A stretch of DNA of 64,000 bases from contig JBEVVG010000001.1 in NCBI GenBank assembly GCA_040507225.1, positions 868,001 through 932,000 on the forward strand. The letters are read 5' to 3'. Positions within the stretch are counted from its first letter, which is position 1, and each line of letters opens with the position of its first letter. The notes below the pieces were generated by a model. The model was given only the letters and a program-made list of their open reading frames with translations. It did no database searches and had not been told where the DNA came from. The stretch comes from Thiodiazotropha sp040507225 (GTDB lineage: Bacteria > Pseudomonadota > Gammaproteobacteria > Chromatiales > Chromatiaceae). Both the position numbers and the translations under genes were made by a program. This document shows positions 25,408-33,889 of this stretch, one piece after another.

Positions 25408-25881
25408 TCAGGGGCGTCTCTGTCGCTTGACCCGGGAATCCTCGCGTGGGAAACGAATATACCCCAGGATGATCCGCAGCCGGCGCATACGGTCCTGATC
25501 CAGGGCGTCCCGGAACAGCACCAGACTGGGTCGCCCCTGGCCCTGTGGCAGATCGAAGCGTAATACGATCAACCATGGAGAGACAAAACTGTCCCCTCTG
25601 AGTCTGGCCTTGCGCTGGCGGCCTCCGGCCATGTAGAGCCTGCACCAGCCGCTCGCGGTCAGCACCACCCGAACCACCTCTGATGGGGATGAAAACCGCT
25701 GCCGCCTGTGGTGAATCACGCCTGACAGCAGGAGAATGGCAAACAGTCCTCCACGGGTGCCCCATGACAGACCAGAGAGTGCCACCGATGCGCCCGCAAC
25801 CAGGTAGAGCAACAGCCACCATATCCTGCGCAGTCGGGAAGATTCGGGTTCAATGTTCAGTGAAGGCAGATCAATGCCCAT
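25408..25881 (-). CDS. YgfX-like membrane protein (CptA family)
   Basis: The 157-residue protein has an N-terminal pair of TM helices (about residues 22-55: WWLLLYLVAGASVALSGLSW, GLFAILLLSGVI) and a basic soluble tail with the SPWLIVLRFDLPQGQGRPSLVLFRDALD pattern of YgfX. In E. coli YgfX pairs with SdhE and affects cell division. No SdhE gene is present just upstream, where it is usually found. It converges with nadB. Confidence 0.75.
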   Translation of the reverse strand: MGIDLPSLNIEPESSRLRRIWWLLLYLVAGASVALSGLSWGTRGGLFAILLLSGVIHHRRQRFSSPSEVVRVVLTASGWCRLYMAGGRQRKARLRGDSFVSPWLIVLRFDLPQGQGRPSLVLFRDALDQDRMRRLRIILGYIRFPREDSRVKRQRRP

Positions 25882-25956
25882 GCCGCCGCCTCCCTGCGCG
25901 GATTGAGGAAATCCCGAAAAAGCTCCCGGGCCGGCAATCTGTCCTGTGCCCTGGCC

Positions 25957-27342
25957 TCAGTGGTCCTCGGAACCCTGTTCTCTGGTGGAACATTCATCAT
26001 AGCGCAACGGATTCAGTGCGACACTCACCCGCAATCCGCCGAATCGCCGGGACCGGCCGAAATCGATCTGTCCAGCATAGAGTTGAACCACATCATTCAC
26101 AATCGCGAGCCCCAGGCCATGCCCGACGACTGACTCGTCGAGTCTGCGCCCCCTCTGAGTCAGGGTCTCGATTCGTTCATCGGCCAGACCTTGACCGTCA
26201 TCTTCAACCACGATTTTCAGTCCCGGTCCTCCTGATACCTGACACAGCACCCGGCTATGGGCCCATTTGCAGGCATTGTCGAGAAGGTTACCCAACAGTT
26301 CCAGGAGGTCCTCACGATCGCCAAAAGGGTTGGATTCACGATCGATCTCAGACTCGATAAGCAAATCACGTTCCCGGTAGATCTGCCTCAGGGCATGCAT
26401 CAGGTCCGGCAGATCCCGCTGCGCATCAAATCGCTCACTCAGGGTTCTGCCGCCCGCAAGTTGCGCCCGCCGCAACTCCCGGTCCATCAATACCCGGATA
26501 CGTTCCACTTGCTCATGGGCCTGGGCCAGACCCGGATCCCGGTTCGCGGCCTGATCGATGTGCCGGGTCAGCAGGTTCAGCGGTCCCTTGAGGGCATGCG
26601 CGAGATTGCCCATGGCATTTCGTGAACGCTGATTGCGGGTCGACAGAAGGTGCAGCAGATGGTTGACCTCGCTGACCAGGGGTAAAAATTCCGTGGGTAC
26701 CTCTTCACCCAGCAGTTGTTCCCGTCCAGAGGCCAGGTTCTGCACATCCTGCCGAAGCGGTTTGAGGCGTTGGAACGCCCTTCTCACCACCACACCCTGG
26801 AGGATCAAAAGCAGCAACAGGCCGGCCAGTGCTATGAGGGCAAAGTGTTTGAGAAATCGGTCACGCTGTACCTTCAGGGGCAGCAGGTCCTCGGCGACGG
26901 CAAGGGTTAGTTCCTGGCCTTGCTTGCGGTATCCCCGGGCCCATACCAGGAGACGTTGCCCATCCGGGCCCGGAAGATGAAAACGCCCGGATTCACCAAA
27001 AGCTAGTCGGGGTATCTTCAATTCATAGTCCCACAGGGAGCGGGACGCCAACGCTTCGCCGTTGTCCATCTGAACCCGATAATAGTGTCCCGAGTAGGGT
27101 CTGTGATAGATCTGGTTGATTTTCGCGGACACCAGTGTCACCCCCTGCCCCAGGTCCATCGCACCGAGAACCGCCTCGGCATCATGTTCCAGGCGGGAAG
27201 CAATGAAGTCTTCCGTCAAGCGTTCCACCGCCCCGGCTCCGAACAGCCAGAGCAGCCCCATCAGCAGTGTCAGGCTCACCGTGAGCCCGATCTGCAAGCG
27301 AAACTGAAGTGAGTTAGCCCGTTTTGAGACCGACAAAGACAT
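25957..27342 (-). CDS. Sensor histidine kinase (PhoQ/QseC-like)
   Basis: This is a two-TM membrane kinase (TM1 near the N-terminus, LTVSLTLLMGLLWLFGAG; TM2 LIALAGLLLLLILQGVVV) with a short periplasmic sensor between. The dimerisation histidine lies in AMGNLAHALKGPLN, the N box in LLELLGNLLDNACKWA, and G boxes in VVEDDGQGLAD and GHGLGLAIVND. The frame is open to 27366; the ATG at 27342 is used, overlapping the response-regulator stop by 29 bp. A TTG at 27336 is an alternative with better ribosome-site spacing. It probably controls the downstream-oriented cytochrome genes. Confidence 0.87.
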   Translation of the reverse strand: MSLSVSKRANSLQFRLQIGLTVSLTLLMGLLWLFGAGAVERLTEDFIASRLEHDAEAVLGAMDLGQGVTLVSAKINQIYHRPYSGHYYRVQMDNGEALASRSLWDYELKIPRLAFGESGRFHLPGPDGQRLLVWARGYRKQGQELTLAVAEDLLPLKVQRDRFLKHFALIALAGLLLLLILQGVVVRRAFQRLKPLRQDVQNLASGREQLLGEEVPTEFLPLVSEVNHLLHLLSTRNQRSRNAMGNLAHALKGPLNLLTRHIDQAANRDPGLAQAHEQVERIRVLMDRELRRAQLAGGRTLSERFDAQRDLPDLMHALRQIYRERDLLIESEIDRESNPFGDREDLLELLGNLLDNACKWAHSRVLCQVSGGPGLKIVVEDDGQGLADERIETLTQRGRRLDESVVGHGLGLAIVNDVVQLYAGQIDFGRSRRFGGLRVSVALNPLRYDECSTREQGSEDH

Positions 27343-27985
27343 ACCCCTGGCCGCGCCGGGTTTCAATAGCCTGTTTGCCCAGTTTATCCCGCAATCGTCG
27401 GATATAGACCTCGATCAGGTTGCTGTCTCGATCGAAATCCTGTTCGTAGACATGTTCGGTCAAGCGGGTCTTGGATATGATCTTACCCTGGTTGAGGAGG
27501 AAACAGCGCAGCAGCCTGAATTCGGTACCTGTCAGTTCAAGCCGCTGTTGGGAAGGCAGGATGACCTGCTGAGTTTCCTCATCGAGTTCGAGCCCACCTG
27601 CCCTGAGACGACTGCCGAGCATATCGTGGCTGCGCCGGATCAGCGCCCGCACACGCAACACCAGTTCTTCCGCGTGAAACGGCTTGCCCAGATAGTCGTC
27701 CGCACCGGATTTGAACCCGGCGACACGTTCATGCCAGGCATCCCGGGCGGTGAGTATCAACACGGGTGTCTGATTGCCTTTCGAGCGCCAGTTTTCCAAT
27801 ACATCCAACCCTGAGCGTTGCGGCAGCCCGAGGTCGAGAATAATCAGATCGTAGTTCATCTCGTTGCCCATGAACTCGGCCTCAACACCCTGGTTCGCCT
27901 GGTCAACCGCGAATCCCTCGCGTTCGAGATCCTGCTTCAGGGAATCACTCAGGATTTGATCATCTTCGACCAGCAGCAAACGCAT
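27314..27985 (-). CDS. OmpR/PhoB-family response regulator
   Basis: The 223-residue regulator has a receiver domain with the phospho-acceptor Asp in LIILDLGLPQRSGLDVL, the switch Thr in LILTARD and the Lys in GKPF. The C-terminal winged helix ends RGQGYVFVG. It is transcribed just after the PepSY gene (3-bp gap) and overlaps the kinase gene, so the five cytochrome/regulator genes form one run. Confidence 0.93.
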   Translation of the reverse strand: MRLLLVEDDQILSDSLKQDLEREGFAVDQANQGVEAEFMGNEMNYDLIILDLGLPQRSGLDVLENWRSKGNQTPVLILTARDAWHERVAGFKSGADDYLGKPFHAEELVLRVRALIRRSHDMLGSRLRAGGLELDEETQQVILPSQQRLELTGTEFRLLRCFLLNQGKIISKTRLTEHVYEQDFDRDSNLIEVYIRRLRDKLGKQAIETRRGQGYVFVGLKTG

Positions 27986-27988
27986 GCC

Positions 27989-28291
27989 TCAGTCCTCCCT
28001 GTCCCGTCTGAGCACCCGGCCGTCCTGGGCATCAACCAGGAACTCCCAGACACGGCCTTGCTCGTCCAGCAGTTCTATCTCGTAGACATAGCGGCCGCGT
28101 TTCTGTTCCAGTTCCAGTTCCAGTACCCGGCCTTTTTGCAACTTGCCGAGATGGGTCAGTATCTCGTGCAGAGGCAGGATGACCCCCTGTTCTGTCAGGC
28201 GACGCGCCGCATCATGGGCATCCTCCCCCGCAACGACCCATTGTCCCTGGCCCAGCATCAAAAGCAGAATCCAGATTCGCCAACCATTCAT
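27989..28291 (-). CDS. PepSY-domain periplasmic protein
   Basis: The 100-residue protein has a signal peptide (IWILLLMLGQGQWVVAGE) and a single PepSY domain (ARRLTEQGVILPLHEIL, LELELEQKRGRYVYEIELLDEQGRVWEFLVDAQDGRVL). PepSY proteins often accompany two-component systems and cytochrome b membrane proteins, and may act as sensors or inhibitors. It lies between the diheme cytochrome and the response regulator. Confidence 0.85.
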   Translation of the reverse strand: MNGWRIWILLLMLGQGQWVVAGEDAHDAARRLTEQGVILPLHEILTHLGKLQKGRVLELELEQKRGRYVYEIELLDEQGRVWEFLVDAQDGRVLRRDRED

Positions 28292-28309
28292 GACAGCCAG
28301 TATACCGGT

Positions 28310-28885
28310 TCAGTCATCCCAGCGCCCTAAACCGGGTACGCGAATGTCGCGCTCATCATAAAATCCCTGCATCGCCCGGGAGTGGCAGGTATCGCAATTG
28401 CTGAAGGATATATCCGGATTGGAACGTCGTTGAAGGTAGTCGGCAATTTCATCATGCTCATGACGGAAAAACGCGGTTTCGGTGACCCGCTGCGGGTTGG
28501 GTGTATAGCGCAACGACCAGATGACCTTATTGGGAATTTCCCGGTTCATGGCATCCGCGGAGTTGGCGGCCAGGTATTCCAGTATCGAGCGCTGTGATAC
28601 AGCATCCATCTGCGCATTGTCACCGAAGTGATCGTCCAGGCTGCTCATGATGGCAACCCATGAAGCCGTCGGGAGAAAACCGGGTTGATAGGGAAAATGA
28701 CAACTGCCGCACTCCTCTTGATAGCGTGCGCTGTCCGGGGTTTCCACCGGTGCGACCGGGGAATCGAACCAACGGGACCAGTAACCCTCATGCTCGTCTC
28801 CGTCGCGATCTGCCAGAGCGACTCCGATACCCAGAAGAAGCGGTGCCGAGAGCAACAGGATTGCTATGGACTTTGAACGATTCAT
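28310..28885 (-). CDS. Diheme cytochrome c (DHC type)
   Basis: The chosen ATG at 28885 has a GAGGAG ribosome site and gives 191 residues with a signal peptide (IAILLLSAPLLLGIGVALA). CxxCH motifs lie at residues 59-63 (CGSCH) and 164-168 (CDTCH). The length and separation match the DHC family, the redox partner of SHP and a cytochrome b561 in purple bacteria and Shewanella. It should pass electrons in the periplasm. Confidence 0.87.
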   Translation of the reverse strand: MNRSKSIAILLLSAPLLLGIGVALADRDGDEHEGYWSRWFDSPVAPVETPDSARYQEECGSCHFPYQPGFLPTASWVAIMSSLDDHFGDNAQMDAVSQRSILEYLAANSADAMNREIPNKVIWSLRYTPNPQRVTETAFFRHEHDEIADYLQRRSNPDISFSNCDTCHSRAMQGFYDERDIRVPGLGRWDD

Positions 28886-28899
28886 CTTGATCTCCTCGT

Positions 28900-29301
28900 T
28901 TACTGTTGTTGGAGAAATCGCAGGATGTCGCCTTTCTCCTGCGCCGTGCAGGTGCGCCCCCAGGTCCACTGGCAATTACGCCTGAACCATTTCTCGATTT
29001 TGCGCCCATCCGCCAGACGGCGGGAATTGACAGAAGGCGCCATGGGATCGATCGCACGCCCGGTTTTGACATGCTTGCCAGGTCCGGTCAGGCGTTCACC
29101 ATGACAGTCCTGACAGGATCGTTGAAGAGCGCCGGCTTCCACCGCAACCTGGCGCGTCCAGGCCTGAGCGCCATCCTGCGCCGAGAAGTTTCCGGCCCCT
29201 TCGGCCTCGTAGGCATTCAAACGTTCTGTCACACTGTCCGCCTGACCCGTCACCGGGAGACACAGGCAGAGACCCGACAGCAGGATTGCTGTGTGCTTCA
29301 T
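28900..29301 (-). CDS. Monoheme cytochrome c of the SHP family (DUF1924)
   Basis: This 133-residue secreted protein has a signal peptide (LLSGLCLCLPVTGQA) and one CxxCH at residues 63-67 (CQDCH). SHP cytochromes are unusual in having an asparagine as distal heme ligand, which can be displaced by O2, NO or other ligands; N92 in PSVNSRR is the probable equivalent (inference). C110 and C118 may form a disulfide. The ATG at 29301 has AGAGG five nt upstream. Its physiological role is unknown. Confidence 0.82.
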   Translation of the reverse strand: MKHTAILLSGLCLCLPVTGQADSVTERLNAYEAEGAGNFSAQDGAQAWTRQVAVEAGALQRSCQDCHGERLTGPGKHVKTGRAIDPMAPSVNSRRLADGRKIEKWFRRNCQWTWGRTCTAQEKGDILRFLQQQ

Positions 29302-29310
29302 AACCACCTC

Positions 29311-29874
29311 TCAGTTGGCTTTGCGACCGGTGAACATGGCCTGCACCAGGTTCTCCCGATGCAACAGAGAGCCTACGGCTACCCCCCCAAGGTGAACAAA
29401 CACCAGGATCAGCGTGACGTGGGCAAAAAACTCGTGGACTTCCTCTAACAACTCACTGCCAAAGCTGGCCTGGTGGCTGAAAAACCCGGTCAGCGGTCCC
29501 ATCCCTTCTGCGCCGTAGGTGAGCATGCCACTGATCACGGTGAGCGTGAGCATCAACAACAGCGCCAGGATCATCGCCCCGCCCGCCGGGTTGTGCCCCA
29601 GGGTACGCTTTGGCTTGAGTCTTACGAGGTCTTTGAGATAGGCGATCACCACCGCAGGAGGTTTGATGAAATCCGAGAAACGGGCGTATCGGGTTCCGAT
29701 CAAGCCCCAGATCATGCGTACCGCCAGAAATCCGGCAATCAGGTAGCCGGCATAAGCGTGTACAGACATGAGTTCATCCTCGGTCAGCCAGGCAACGGCG
29801 AACGCGCTGACCAGCGTCCAATGAAAAATCCGCACCAGCGGGTCCCATACCTTGACATCGGAATTCGGTTTCAT
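29311..29874 (-). CDS. Cytochrome b561-type membrane protein
   Basis: The protein has about 187 residues with four TM helices and starts KVWDPLVRIFHWTLV. The histidines in RIFHW, SVHAY, EVHEFFAHV and FVHLGGVA are suited to bind two b hemes. It belongs to the bacterial cytochrome b561 / hydrogenase-b family. Adjacency to SHP and DHC indicates quinol oxidation feeding the periplasmic cytochromes. The ATG at 29874 fits a GGA ribosome site better than one at 29883. Confidence 0.87.
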   Translation of the reverse strand: MKPNSDVKVWDPLVRIFHWTLVSAFAVAWLTEDELMSVHAYAGYLIAGFLAVRMIWGLIGTRYARFSDFIKPPAVVIAYLKDLVRLKPKRTLGHNPAGGAMILALLLMLTLTVISGMLTYGAEGMGPLTGFFSHQASFGSELLEEVHEFFAHVTLILVFVHLGGVAVGSLLHRENLVQAMFTGRKAN

Positions 29875-29883
29875 GGCTTCCAT

Positions 29884-30199
29884 CCTTTTGCATTTACTTG
29901 CTGCAAAGCATGGCAGGGGAAGCTGAATCCAAACTGAAAACCCATTTCAGCCACCCTGAAATCATGGATGCTGAGAAATGGTCAAAGAGCGGATCGGGTA
30001 CCGGTCAGTGGCTGACCGGGTTTCATTATGGCTTTTACGCTGAGAGTGAGCCTATCCGGAGAGGGGAACTTCTTCGGAACATCGGTCAGAACAGACGCGG
30101 GCAGGCAATTGAAGCGGATCACAGGCACAGAAAACTTCAGCCCGGACCGCAGGGTCCAGGCCGAATTCTCCTGATCAGAATTTGTTACGCCGACTAACC
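29884..30199. other. Gene-free stretch between the cytochrome b561 gene and hynL
   Basis: This holds the promoter region of the SHP/DHC/b561/two-component run. A weak plus-strand frame at 29898-30197 has no family features and no ribosome site. Repeated CTGAAA/TTTCAG words near 29930-29960 could be regulator half-sites. No clear terminator follows hynL. Confidence 0.5.
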
Positions 30200-31921
30200 T
30201 CAGGTCACCTTCAGCTGTAGCATCTCATCACCCTCCTCATCGGAGAGATGCACGGCACAGGCGATGCAGGGGTCGAAGCTGTGGATGGTACGCAGGATTT
30301 CAACCGGCTGTTTCGGATCGTACAGTTGATGATTGTCCTGTAATGCCGCCTCATAAGCGCCGGGTTGACCGTTGGGATCCCGCGGTCCCGCGTTCCAGGT
30401 GCTGGGAACCACCGCCTGATAATTGGCGATTTTGCCGTCCTCAATGACGATCCAGTGTCCCAGAGCCCCACGCGGCGCCTCCATGAAGCCCACACCGCGA
30501 CATTGGCTTGGCCAACTCGAAGGTTCCCACAGACTATCGTTGAAGGTCGTGATATCACCGGCCTTGATATTGGCGATCAACTGGTCATACCAACCCTGCA
30601 TGGCGTCGGCCAGCAGTTTGGTCTCCAGGGTTCTCGCAGCGGTTCGTCCCAGCGTCGAGAACAGCGCCCGGGTCGGCAGATCCAGAGTGCTGAGGGTCAT
30701 CTTCACCAGTTCCTGGGTCTGTTCATGACCCTTGGCGAAAAGCGTCAGGACCCTCGCAAGGGGACCGACCTCCACAGGTATTCCTTTCCAACGGGGCGCT
30801 TTGAGCCATGAGTAGGACTGTTCCACGTCTAGGTGTTCATACGGTGGCTCGGGTCCGGTGTACTTCAGGTTGGTTTCACCGTCATAGGGATGCAAACCCT
30901 GATCTTTGCCGCCGCTGTACTCGTACCAGGAATGACTGATGTGCTCCTGGATCTCATCGGCACTGTTGAGGTCCAGCGGGTGCAGGGTGGAAAGGTCACG
31001 ATCAAGTATCACGCCACTGGGGAAGAAGAAGCTGTCCGGGTCATCCATAGAGGTGGCCGGCAAATCCCCGTAGCACATAAAGTTGCCCAAACCTTCGCCC
31101 CGCTCACCCCAGTCCTTGTAGAAACCGGCAACCGCGAGGGTGTCCGGTACATAGACCTGGTCGGTAAACTCCCGCATCTTGTTGATCACATCCTGAACCT
31201 GGGCCAGTTTCTTGGAGTTGATCGCGGAATCGGAATTGAGATCGATGGCCGAGGCGACGCCTCCCACAAGGAAATTCGGGTGTGGATTCTTGCCACCGAA
31301 GATCGCATGCAGCTTGACCACGTCACGCTGCCAGCTCAGCGCCTCGAGGTAGTGGGCGACCGCCATCAGGTTGGCCTCGGGCGGCAGCTTGTAACTTGGA
31401 TGTCCCCAGTAGGCCTTGGCGAAGATACCCAACTGACCGGCCTCGACGAACCCCTTAAGCTTTTTCTTCACATCCGAAAAATAACCTGGAGAGGCCTTGG
31501 GCCAGTTGCTGAGCGACTGAGCCAGGGCGGCGGTCTGTCCCGGATCCGCGGATAACGCGGAGACCACGTCAACCCAGTCCAGGGCATGCAGATGATAGAA
31601 GTGCATCACGTGATCGTGGATGTACTGGGCCCCGATCATCAGGTTGCGGATCAGCTGCGCATTATGCGGAATCTTGTAATCAAGGGCATCCTCGACGGCA
31701 CGCACCGACGCGATACCGTGCACCAGGGTGCAGACCCCGCAGATGCGTTGCGCGAACGCCCAGGCATCCCGCGGATCCCGCCCCTTGAGGATGATCTCAA
31801 TACCGCGCACCATGGTTCCCGAGGAATAGGCGCTGGCGATCTGGTCACCCTGCATCTGTGCCTCGATACGCAGATGTCCTTCGATTCTTGTTATCGGATC
31901 AACGACGATACGGTCACTCAT
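30200..31921 (-). CDS. hynL: [NiFe] hydrogenase large subunit (Isp-type, group 1e)
   Basis: The 573-residue catalytic subunit has the N-terminal active-site motif RICGVCTLVHGIASVRAVEDAL and the C-terminal DPCIACAVH. The latter is followed by a 15-residue tail (LSDEEGDEMLQLKVT) that a maturation protease should remove after His. All four nickel cysteines are present. It pairs with the small subunit encoded 2 kb upstream, separated from it by isp1 and isp2, the arrangement known from the Thiocapsa Hyn hydrogenase. It oxidises or produces H2, coupled to membrane electron transfer through Isp1/Isp2. Confidence 0.93.
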   Translation of the reverse strand: MSDRIVVDPITRIEGHLRIEAQMQGDQIASAYSSGTMVRGIEIILKGRDPRDAWAFAQRICGVCTLVHGIASVRAVEDALDYKIPHNAQLIRNLMIGAQYIHDHVMHFYHLHALDWVDVVSALSADPGQTAALAQSLSNWPKASPGYFSDVKKKLKGFVEAGQLGIFAKAYWGHPSYKLPPEANLMAVAHYLEALSWQRDVVKLHAIFGGKNPHPNFLVGGVASAIDLNSDSAINSKKLAQVQDVINKMREFTDQVYVPDTLAVAGFYKDWGERGEGLGNFMCYGDLPATSMDDPDSFFFPSGVILDRDLSTLHPLDLNSADEIQEHISHSWYEYSGGKDQGLHPYDGETNLKYTGPEPPYEHLDVEQSYSWLKAPRWKGIPVEVGPLARVLTLFAKGHEQTQELVKMTLSTLDLPTRALFSTLGRTAARTLETKLLADAMQGWYDQLIANIKAGDITTFNDSLWEPSSWPSQCRGVGFMEAPRGALGHWIVIEDGKIANYQAVVPSTWNAGPRDPNGQPGAYEAALQDNHQLYDPKQPVEILRTIHSFDPCIACAVHLSDEEGDEMLQLKVT

Positions 31922-31961
31922 CTTCTCTCGTCTCCTATCGGTACGATAAGGCTTGCGCTAT

Positions 31962-33230
31962 TCACTCTTTGTCTTCCACCAGGTGTTCGGCAATCATTTC
32001 AGTCAATCCGACCACCGGCATCTCCATGTGATAGGCCTCCAAGCCCTCTTCGATCACCAGTCTGCAGTTGGCACAGGCCGTCACGAGGGTTTCCACGTTG
32101 AGTTCGTCCAGCTGAGTCTTCTTACGCTTGAAAGCCTTCAAACGCAGCTCCTCGGCCCGCTCGTTGGCACTGACGCCGCCACCACCGCCACAACACCAAT
32201 TCATCTCACGGTTGTCGTTCATATCCACGAAATTGCTCGCAACCATGTTCAACAGGTTGCGGGGCGGTTCGAGCACGCCGCCCTTGCGCACGATCTGGCA
32301 GGGATCGTGAAAGGTCAGCCGGGTATCATCCATGCCTTCGGTCTTCATCCGGCCACTGGCACGAAGTTCATCCAGCAGTTCCAGGATATGCACGACCTTG
32401 AATTTGTACGGCCGCCCGATCAGGTTCGGGCCCTCCCAACGGATCGCGGTATAGGCATGGCCACATTCGGGACTGATCACATACTTGACCTTGAGTTTTT
32501 CCGCGGCGACGACGACCCGGTTGACCAGTTCGCGGGCAATGTCGGAGGAACCGATCTGAATCCCGGAATTCGTGGCCTCGAAGGCCTCGGAGCTCAGGGT
32601 CCAGGTTACCCCGGCCTGCTTGAAGATCCGCGCCAGGGCCTCGAGATACTCGGGGAAGTTGATGATCTCCATGGACGACAGCAGCGCCATGTAGTCGACA
32701 CCCTCCTGGTCAACCGGAATACTGAGCCCGGTATCGGCCTCCACATGCTTGATCTGCGCGGCCAGGGCGGGATATTTAACCCCCATCGGGCTGCCCAGGG
32801 TAACCGCCCGTCGACTGGCCCCCTTGACGCCTTCCGGGGCGTAGCCAGCGGCCACCATGCCTTCGCGGGCGAGGCGAATCATGTGACTGATATCATTACC
32901 GACCGGACACACCATCGAACAGCGGCCACACATGGTGCAGCCGTCATAGATCAACATCTCCCACTCTTCCAGAAGCGCGTCGGTGACCGGTTCGGTCAAA
33001 CCCAGTTTCGATTTGATGCGCCCCCACAGGGTGTACTCCTGCTCCCAGACCCGGCGCAAGGGCTCGAGCTTGTGGATCGGGGTATATTTCGGATCACCTG
33101 TTTCGGTGTAGAACAGGCAGGCTTCGGCGCACATGCCGCAGTTTACGCAGCTGGAAAAGAACGCAGCGACCGGCGCACTGATCTGTTCGCGAAAGGCGTT
33201 CATGCCTCGTTCAAGGGTTGCCTCGCTCAT
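31962..33230 (-). CDS. isp2: HdrD/DsrK-like iron-sulfur protein (Isp2)
   Basis: The start ATG at 33230 overlaps the isp1 stop and gives about 422 residues. Two 4Fe-4S motifs lie near the N-terminus (CVNCGMCAEAC and CTMCGRCSMVCP). The C-terminal half has the heterodisulfide-reductase-type cluster motif HDPC...CCGGGGG...CANC, with 38 residues between CCG and CxxC. It probably carries electrons between hydrogenase and the membrane heme subunit Isp1. The gene lies 40 bp upstream of hynL. Confidence 0.9.
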   Translation of the reverse strand: MSEATLERGMNAFREQISAPVAAFFSSCVNCGMCAEACLFYTETGDPKYTPIHKLEPLRRVWEQEYTLWGRIKSKLGLTEPVTDALLEEWEMLIYDGCTMCGRCSMVCPVGNDISHMIRLAREGMVAAGYAPEGVKGASRRAVTLGSPMGVKYPALAAQIKHVEADTGLSIPVDQEGVDYMALLSSMEIINFPEYLEALARIFKQAGVTWTLSSEAFEATNSGIQIGSSDIARELVNRVVVAAEKLKVKYVISPECGHAYTAIRWEGPNLIGRPYKFKVVHILELLDELRASGRMKTEGMDDTRLTFHDPCQIVRKGGVLEPPRNLLNMVASNFVDMNDNREMNWCCGGGGGVSANERAEELRLKAFKRKKTQLDELNVETLVTACANCRLVIEEGLEAYHMEMPVVGLTEMIAEHLVEDKE

Positions 33231-33889
33231 GACTGAACTCCTCTGCGTCCGGCCATGGCGCCGTTGTACCAACGTGCCAGGGCGAAGGTAAAAGCATGCA
33301 TCAGCTTGGTAAAAGGAAATACCACCATCAGCAGTTCCACGCTCAGTATGTGCAGTCCAAGTGCCAGGGTATAGGGGTCGATCATGCGATGGTAGGCCAG
33401 ATAACCTGTCAGCATGGGGAGAAAACTGACCAGCCAGGTCAGATAGTCCTCGGGTCCGCTCAGGAAACGTTTCACCGGGTGATTGAGCCGGCTGAACAGC
33501 ATGGCGATCATTGCGACGATCGTGACTGCCGCCACCGCGTCCACCAGATTGCTTGCGATACCGGGCCAGCTTACCCCCAGAGTGGCATGAATCAGTTCAA
33601 TATGCGGGACAAACAGAAACAGACTGATGAGAAAACCGATGTGCCAGATGTACCCTCCCACCACGGTGAAGGGTGAACGTTTGAAGACACCCGGCTCCGG
33701 TGCGGTACGGGTGACCACGGTCAACATTCCCGAGCCCAGTTCTCCACCTCTCGGTTCCGCGTAATCCGGTTTACGTCCGATCACCAGGATTTCGAGAATA
33801 CGGATCAGTACACCCACGACAAAGATCACCAGGGCGATATCGAAACCTGGCCCTCTAACCCACAGTAAAAAATCGATAGATTCGCTCAT
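33227..33889 (-). CDS. isp1: NarI-like membrane cytochrome b (Isp1)
   Basis: The 220-residue integral membrane protein has about five TM helices. Histidines in GYIWHIGF, FVPHIELIHATLG, YHRMIDPY and LGLHILSVE are suited to ligate b heme as in NarI and DsrM. It overlaps the small-subunit stop (ATGA) and isp2 by 4 bp, so all are cotranslated. It links the hydrogenase to the quinone pool. Confidence 0.9.
   Translation of the reverse strand: MSESIDFLLWVRGPGFDIALVIFVVGVLIRILEILVIGRKPDYAEPRGGELGSGMLTVVTRTAPEPGVFKRSPFTVVGGYIWHIGFLISLFLFVPHIELIHATLGVSWPGIASNLVDAVAAVTIVAMIAMLFSRLNHPVKRFLSGPEDYLTWLVSFLPMLTGYLAYHRMIDPYTLALGLHILSVELLMVVFPFTKLMHAFTFALARWYNGAMAGRRGVQS

Noticed and set aside
29898..30197. 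99-codon plus-strand frame between the cytochrome b561 gene and hynL
   Set aside because: No ribosome site, no family similarity, and it covers the probable promoter region.
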